A stretch of 64,000 nucleotides of DNA from Cylicocyclus nassatus (taxonomy: Eukaryota > Nematoda > Chromadorea > Rhabditida > Strongylidae). Under the pieces are notes generated by a model that saw nothing but the letters and a program-made list of their open reading frames with translations, was not told the DNA's origin and ran no database searches. Made by a program: the position numbers and the translations under genes. The DNA is taken from positions 1,364,001-1,428,000 of the forward strand of contig CATQJL010000001.1 of NCBI GenBank assembly GCA_958299035.1. Direction: 5' to 3'. Shown in pieces: positions 57,825 through 64,000 of the stretch. Each line of letters starts with the position of its first letter. Position 1 is the stretch's first letter.

Positions 57825-58440
57825 AGTGACCGCCAAAAAGTTGCGGACAAGCCGCCTTCCTTTCTTCATCGCTCAATTTCGGATGGAAAACAAAGATGAA
57901 AAAACGTTTGGATTGCATGTGGTGATAGAGCTCCTCAAGAGCTACAACCCACACATTGTGCTTTCTGAAAAACATGCATTTTGAAAATTCTGCAAATCTT
58001 TTTCTAAGAAGAGTCCGAAAATGGCCGCGTCACAATCTCGCGGACAGTAATCCTTCGAAAGCAAAATTTCCTTTTGAATCCTATTTTCAAGTGGAAACAC
58101 AAGTAATCCGAATAGGTAAACATAATACATTATAGAGCTCGTCGAGGACAACAATCGAGTAGCAGTTACTTCCAAAAAACCCCAAACTTGAATTTTATTT
58201 TGGTTTTTTTCAAAAAATAACTTCTAATTCCCTTTTTCAAGCCAAACTTCTTCACATGTAAACCTATTCAAGACATCCTAACAAAGCTGTTCGACTAAAA
58301 TGGATGCTTTTTGCCATCCTGTATGCATCGGACGTGTGTTGGTGAGTTTCTTTGTTGAAAATGGCTCTTGACAGTGCGTGCACATAACCCCACCTGCACC
58401 TCACCACTGAATTGCACCGATTTGCAGGCTTGTAGCTCGG
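57825..58440. other. Intervening DNA, possible element end
   Basis: It starts AGTGACCGCCAAAAAGTTGC after TATA, which looks like a terminal sequence, but no matching inverted end is visible. No gene I can support. Confidence 0.3.
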
Positions 58441-58459
58441 CCGGCAGTCATTCTACGAG

Positions 58460-58855
58460 CGTGCACGTAGGCTCATTCGAAAGAGCGTGACTTTCTCAAC
58501 ACGATGGTATGCAAATGAGTTCAGTTTTAGGAATAACAGAGATTTGGCGGATGGGATGACAGAGCGCAGCTTTAGAGGTGGTTGGAGTGAAGGCTGCTAT
58601 CAACGCCAGAACAGTCTTAGTGCTCCGAAATGGATCTCTTACATATAAATTGACGTACAATTTTGAACTTCAGAATGGAACTAGTAGCGAAAGGACTTTT
58701 GCTCAACTTCTGCTGAAAAGTCCTTACCATATTACAGAATCTGCGCTCCGTCACCCCATTCGCCAAACCGCTGTTATTCCTGAAACTGAACTCATTTGCA
58801 TACCTTCGTGTAGAGAAAGTCACGCTCTTTCGAATGAGCCTACATGCAGGCTCAT
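58460..58855. mobile_element. Inverted-repeat MITE, about 390 bp
   Basis: Arms of about 105 bp: 58468-58572 (AGGCTCATTCGAAAGAGCGT... to GACAGAGCGCAG) returns in reverse complement at 58741-58846. Small tandem extension at the right (AGCCTACATGCAGGCTCATT). No transposase. 58870-59119 holds no supported feature. Confidence 0.75.
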
Positions 58856-59119
58856 TAGCTACTCATTAGCTCCAGCTACTTGTCCGTGTGCTCGTTTGCC
58901 TTGGAACACTGACCTCAAAAGTGTTCGTTAGTGGCGGAACAATTTTTTGAGAGAAGCGTTCCTCCTTGAAGTCGAGGTGTTTGCCCAAAAGTTTGAGTAA
59001 GCCGATAGGAGTGAAAGTGTCGATGGTTTTCGTCAAGACGTCGGAGAGCTTGCAAGGAAAGCTGCCATAGCTATCGATTGAGATGCGCGCAGCTTGAAAA
59101 TCACATAGTCACAGGTCAA

Positions 59120-59486
59120 TCTTATATACAAAGCTGAATGTCTGTTTGTCTGTCTGTCTGTATGTATGTTCCAAATACAAAATTCCATTTCTGAACCGAT
59201 CCGGACCAAACTTTGCACACGTACACTTCGGGGTTGGGCGGGTGTCATAGGCCACTTTTCGTCGTCGATCGACATCGATTTTATCGATTTTTATCGATTT
59301 TTTTGTAAAATGGACCTGCGGGGCTAGGAATTGGCACAGAGGGTAATCAAACCTGCTGATTAGTAAAACAGCGGGAATAATTAACTGGCATGTAGGCGTG
59401 GGCACAGGGAAAGGTCGCTGGGATAGGGATGAGAGCTTTATCATAGTGTTTTGACAAGGCCGGGCGGAGCTGGGTAAGCCAGCTAG
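59120..59486 (+). mobile_element. Helitron, 367 bp
   Basis: TCTTATATACAAAGCTGAAT start, TCTGTCTGTC run, CTAG end, flanked by A (59119) and T (59487). Its 3' portion lies inside the second palindrome. Confidence 0.85.
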
Positions 59487-59865
59487 TGCCTCATGAAGAT
59501 TGCGGGTCGGGGTATGGGGGTCAGGCTTGCAAAAATGCATGCTGCTCTTTTACAGAGTATTTTCACGAATTAGTGCTATACCACCCTCCTCCACTAACAA
59601 CAGTGTGATGCGCATGGTTAGAAAGCCAAAAAATTTCGTAGAGCAGTTACAGCAAAAACGGGGACCTTCACATCTACATAAGATAGTCGCAATCAGCACG
59701 ATAGATATAGTCGTCTTCTCCCCCCTAGACACCTAGTGGACGAATGCGAATTTTAATTAGAGCACGCCGACAGAGCGCGGCACCGCCAAATGCATTTCAA
59801 GCTAATGCAGTTTTCTCTTGTGTTTTATTGTCGTTGCATGTGATTTTCTTATATAGATATACATA
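59217..59865 (+). repeat. Second palindrome, left arm (about 649 bp)
   Basis: Pairs with 61225-61857, about 97% identical by eye. Includes the Helitron 3' part and 380 bp of other sequence (AGGCTTGCAAAAATGCATGC...). Inner end is GATATACATA. Confidence 0.9.
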
Positions 59866-60575
59866 TTAGATTGGCCCGAAAGTTCTTTCGCACCAAATTT
59901 AAAAATTCGTAACTTCTGATTTTTCCAACCGAATGGACTGCTTTTATTTTTGTATTGAAGAGTAAGTCATGCTCTTTATAACGACATCTCAGATGCTTAT
60001 TAATGATCATCTGTTGCATAGATAGGAGCGATAGAAAAAACTTGGTCAAAATTCGAATTTTTCGTGTACGGCTATAAAAAATCGGAAACTTGCAACAAAA
60101 ATCGGAGCAATCAGTATTGTAGGTTCTTTCACCAACACTTTGCAACAGTGCAAAGTTTGCGCCGATTGAGCGTCTCTATGAAAAGTTATGATTTCCCTGA
60201 AAAATGCCAAAATATATAAAATTCGCCCTTTTGTATTGCTTGCTCGAAAATCATAACTTTTCATGGAGACGCTCAATCGGCGTAAACTCTGCGCCGTTAG
60301 AAAGAGCTGGTAAAAGAACCTACAATACTGACTTCTCCGATTTTGTTGCAAGTTTCCGATTTTTTATGACTGTACACGAAAAATTCGAATTTTGACCAAG
60401 TTTTTTCTACCGCTCCTATCTATGCAACAGATGATCATTAGTAAGCATCTGAGATGTCGTTATAAAGAGCATGACTTACTCTTCAATACAAAAATAAAAG
60501 CAGTCCATTCGGCAGGAAAAATCAGAAGTTATGAATTTTTAAATTTGGTGCGAAAGAACTTTCGGGCCAACCTAA
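59866..60575. mobile_element. Fold-back MITE, TTAGATTGG (TTAGGTTG) family, 710 bp
   Basis: TTAGATTGGCCCGAAAGTTC and complement, TA flanks (59864-59865, 60576-60577). Halves mirror around 60220. Inserted at the TA in the centre of the second palindrome. Confidence 0.9.
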
Positions 60576-60577
60576 TA

Positions 60578-61224
60578 CTCAGACTTTCGTTGCGTACCAG
60601 CGGCGTACGTAAATGGCTTTGCGTACCAGCGGCGTGCGCTTAGCGTACAAACGGCGTTTCTTAATGCGCCCTACCAGCGGCGTACCGTCTTTTGGCGAGC
60701 GGCGTCCCATCAACCCAAGCAAGCGAGCGGCGTCCCATCACATTACCCCACGCTGTAAGCGTAAGCCCCCGCATGGGATACGACGCAGTGGTTGGGCCGC
60801 CTCAGCATTTTAGTGGTTAGCTAACTCTCGGTACTTGATAAAGGAATAAGATTGAGTTGTTGTTCTTATTGAGTGACCTGATAACATCTCAGCTGGGTGT
60901 TGTAGGGGTGGCCCATAATCCCTTGACTTCGATTCAATGAAGTCCATCGATCGAAATAGCAGGAAATTTTGCCCTAATTTCGGCTTCATAAAATATGACA
61001 ATACAGCAATTTTCAAACCAACTAATGCTGCAATTAGTACAGTAATAAAAATCGGGTGAACATGCGGTCCGAAGGCGTACCCCCTCGGCGTACCAGCGGC
61101 GTACTATTCTCCTCTCAGCGGAGTACCACAGCGTACGAGCGGCGTGCGACTGCCCTACCAGCGGCGTTTGCGTGTTCCGCTCAGACGAGCATCGAACGCC
61201 GCTGGTACGCAACGAAAGCCGGAG
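60578..61224. mobile_element. CTCAGA-type element with ACCAGCGGCGTAC subterminal repeats, 647 bp
   Basis: CTCAGACTTTCGTTGCGTAC at the left, GTACGCAACGAAAGCCGGAG at the right, flanked by TA (60576-60577, 61225-61226). At least eight copies of GTACCAGCGGCGT or close variants cluster in both subterminal zones (60590-60735 and 61075-61215). Such repeats often serve as transposase-binding sites. The middle 350 bp is AT-rich with no frame of note. Confidence 0.85.
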
Positions 61225-61857
61225 TATGTATATCTATATAAAAAAATCACATGCAACGACAATAAAACACAAGAGAAAACTGCATTAGCTTGAAATGCAT
61301 TTGGCGGTGCCGCGCTCTGTCGGCGTGCTCTAATTCGAATTCAAATTCATCCACTAGGTGTCTAGGGGGGAGAAGACGACTATATCTATCGTGCTGATTG
61401 CGACTATCTCATGTAGATGGTCCCCGTTTTTGCTGTAACTGCTCTACGAAATTTTTTGGCTTTCTAACCATGCGCATCACACTGTTGTTAGTGGAGGAGG
61501 GTGGTATAGCACTAATTCGTGAAAATACTCTGTAAAAGAGCAGCATGCATTTTTGCAAGCCTGACCCCCATATCCCGACCCGCAATCTTCATGAGGCACT
61601 AGCTGGCTTAGCCAGCTCCGCCCGGCCTTGTCAAAACACTATGATAAAGCTCTCATCCTTATCCCAGCGACCTTCCCCTGTGCCCACGCCTACATGCCAA
61701 TTAATTATTCCCGCTGTTTTACTAATCAGCAGGTTTGATTACCCTCTGTGCCAACTCCTAGCCCCGCAGGTCCACTTTACAAAAAAATCGATAAAATCGA
61801 TATCGATCGACGACGAAAAGTGGCCTATGACACCCGCTCAACCCCGAAGTGTACGTG
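61225..61857 (-). repeat. Second palindrome, right arm (about 633 bp)
   Basis: Reverse complement of 59217-59865. Contains a reverse Helitron 3' end starting CTAG at 61599 (A at 61598) that is cut off at 61857. Confidence 0.9.
61599..61857 (-). mobile_element. Helitron, truncated, reverse
   Basis: CTAGCTGGCTTAGCCAGCTC start with the 3' hairpin, ATCGATAAAATCGATATCGA interior, stopping at CCCCGAAGTGTACGTG. The missing 5' part corresponds to 59120-59216 of the left copy. 61858-62138 has no supported feature. Confidence 0.8.
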
Positions 61858-62138
61858 GGCCCCATTTAAATCTACACAGTCGGCTGCGCGGGCGGTCGCG
61901 TCGCGCACCTACTTTGTGTGCTTGGGTCACGCTTGTTCAGGTCGCGCTCAGTAAAGAACATCTCACTGTCATTCAGGATAGAAGTCATTCAGGAGTGAAT
62001 GCTTTTCATTCCGAGTTTGATTTCCCTTACTGCACTTGCACCTTCTTTATATTCACCTTTTAACCTCTCGATTACTTGAACCTGTGCAGAATCTTGGGTT
62101 CAGGGTGTGACGCCTCAATTTGACTAGGCATGCACATG

Positions 62139-62716
62139 CTCAGATAATCGCCGGGGGCAAGCGGCCATGCGAATTTTGAGCAAGCGGGCACCGGAAAAAT
62201 AGTTCGCTGATTTTTTGTGGTCCGCTTGCAGAAATTTGGAATAATTTTGGCCAATTTTTAGACGAACGCTCGAAGATCTATCGCGGTTTTTCTATACATA
62301 AGTTGCGGCACAGTGGCCGCATTCTCGCGGATTTTCCGCGAGAACATGCAAAATTATTGAGAGCCGCACGGTCCTTTTTGAAGGACCGCACAGCCCTCAG
62401 GTACTTCCCGCTGAAAGAAAGTACCCCAAACTTGGGTAATAAAACCATCGATGGCACCTCTGCCACATAGAGTCTCATCTTTTCTCGGCGTACGCCCGAA
62501 ACTGCGTAAAAAGAGTCTGAGCGCCTGCTGAAAGTTTGGCCAGCGCTCGCTGAAAGGGATTGTTTGACGAGCGCTTGCAGAAAATTTTGTATTGATGCCC
62601 GCTTGCAGAAAACGCAAATACCGCCCGCTGAAGATTTGGCCACGCCCCGAAATCCTGCTGACCTCCTGCAGAAAAGCGCGAGTTTGCGGACCGCCTGCCC
62701 CCGGCGATTATCTGAG
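62139..62716. mobile_element. CTCAGA-family element, 578 bp
   Basis: CTCAGATAATCGCCGGGGGC and complement. Flanking dinucleotides are TG rather than TA. Interior GAGCGCTTGCAGAAAA-type units as in 32561-33138. Confidence 0.85.
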
Positions 62717-63095
62717 TGACAACCCAAGTGCGGAGAAGTGTCGAATCGGATCCGAAGACTGGATTAGCCCGATGTCTAAGAGGATCAAAGCATTTGAAAC
62801 TTTAGTATCAAGAAGTTTTCTGCTGTTCCCATATGAGCGCATATTCACTGAAAGTTTTCAATTGCATTCACCTAGCCAACTAATCTGTTAGGATCTGAGT
62901 TTGTTTCCATTTGCTTTTTGCTTGGAAATGTTTGCTATGCTATCGTCCATTCTGGGACTTGGATGACGACTATGCTTTGCACACGCCTAACTAAAGAGTT
63001 AGTACATGTGCTTCATCTCCCTTTGAATCACTGGGCGTGGCAGGAGTTCCCAAAGCCTAGCCGCTTTTCCTCGCAGGGGCACTTTGTACCTCCAG
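62717..63095. other. Intervening DNA without a supported gene
   Basis: No inverted repeat, RNA gene or recognisable protein. The small frames here run into the hairpin MITE to the right. Confidence 0.5.
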
Positions 63096-63250
63096 TGGCC
63101 GTATTCATCAACGAACCCAATGGGGTTCCGAAATCCATTGGGTTAGTGCTTTTGATAAATATCGATCCTACTCCAGGGTAGAATCGATATTCATCAAAAG
63201 ACTTACCCAGTGGGCCGGAACCCACTGGGTTCGTTGATAAATACGGCCAC
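63096..63250. mobile_element. Near-perfect hairpin MITE, 155 bp
   Basis: GGCCGTATTCATCAACGAAC at the left and its complement at the right. Arms of about 70 bp meet at CCTACTCCAGGGTAG near 63175. The open frames on both strands here are products of the palindrome. Confidence 0.9.
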
Positions 63251-64000
63251 AGAAATCCCTTGAAGGACATTACACTTACTCGGGGACATAGGGCGGCTCC
63301 GCCCATCACTCTTCCCCCTGCACCTCCTCCGAATCACTGTACTTGGAACTCGAAAGACATAGTTCATCAGCTGTCAAAAACATGCGACCGTATTCCTGAC
63401 TATTTTATTCACAGAGAAGATGATCATACATTCTGAGATCAAAAGACTCGAGCACGCTTTGCATACACTGTCTAAACAAGCTCGACTGTGTGATTATACT
63501 TGTGATCTAACTATCTGTTTACTACTCTGAACTAGGGAAGAACAAGTACCTAACTATACAAGTAACAAGTACCAAGTACAAAAGCTTGTTGAGACAATGT
63601 GCAAAGCGTACTCGAGTTTCCTTTTCAGAATAGATTATACTTATATCTTCGACAAAAAACGTGATAACTTCAGGAATGTGCATGTTGTACCAGAGTCAAA
63701 CGCAAAACACGATGACCCCATCAAAATTAGCGTCCCAGCAACCTAAGCAACGCTAACATGACCAGAGGAGCTTCCTTAAAATGGGACAAAAAAGACAAAA
63801 CTAATCAACCCTTTCTCCTATGGTTTTTGACGTGAAAAAAGTTCGTCTGGGTAGCGTAGATCTCAAAAGCAAACATGCCAAAAATCCATTCTTGACTCTT
63901 GAAACATGCTATCTGATCTCGTTGGCATAGCCTAAACTTAGACGAGCAAATAACTTAACAAAGAAAACAGGAACGAAATCACACAGATGTCGGCCGAGAG
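63251..64000. other. Intervening DNA without a supported gene
   Basis: AT-rich sequence with a short CAAGTACC/CAAGTAACAAGTACC repetition at about 63545-63580. I see no gene or mobile element. Confidence 0.5.

Overview
This is repeat-dominated nuclear DNA from a eukaryote, most likely a small invertebrate animal. The evidence is spliced coding exons with GT/AG borders, an LTR retrotransposon, Helitrons, mariner, hAT-like and Harbinger-like elements, and many fold-back MITEs. I cannot name the species. Intact host genes are almost absent. The recognisable host coding sequence is a broken SART3-like HAT-repeat gene fragment (7052-9150, + strand), one exon of a uridine-cytidine kinase (41667-41806, - strand), and a possible terminal exon (41944-42053, + strand).

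The window is three contigs joined by two gaps of exactly 500 N (15890-16389 and 40851-41350). Each gap is capped on both sides by the 25-nt SMART/template-switch amplification primer in opposite orientations. These are library-adapter sequences left in the assembly, so order and orientation across both gaps are uncertain.

Layout. 1-6446: Helitron 1290-2377, fold-back TA-target MITEs, TTCGAATA arrays and remnants of a GGGTGTCCC-ended family. 6447-10829: a 4.4-kb element with Harbinger-type ends (3-bp TTA duplication) that encloses the SART3-like exons, one of which is interrupted by a 1.3-kb mariner. 11756-15864: a chain of TTAGGTTG MITEs separated only by TA repeats, the last one split by an element with an 8-bp duplication. 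16390-21780: palindromic MITE, Helitron, then a complete but pol-less LTR retrotransposon (17405-21368) with a MITE inside its gag. 21812-23213: hairpin-ended CACTGG elements.

23238-55285 is dominated by a giant inverted duplication. Arm 1 is about 23.2-40.8 kb and arm 2 is about 42.4-55.3 kb. The arms are very similar, and their length differences are accounted for by three indels: a 4.1-kb nested-transposon block (25533-29625) and a 377-bp Helitron (34353-34729), both only in arm 1, and a 183-bp deletion inside a hAT MITE in arm 2. Arm 2 preserves exact empty sites for both arm-1-only insertions. The centre holds a gap and about 1 kb of single-copy DNA with the kinase exon.

56018-64000: more MITEs and a second palindrome (arms 59217-59865 and 61225-61857). 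Its original centre was a seamless palindrome into which two TA-target transposons later inserted. A 578-bp CTCAGA element and a perfect-hairpin MITE (63096-63250) follow.

The genes do not form a pathway. The interest lies in transposon biology (gene capture, inverted Helitron ends, serial TA insertion, a motif shared across families) and in the origin of the large inverted duplication.
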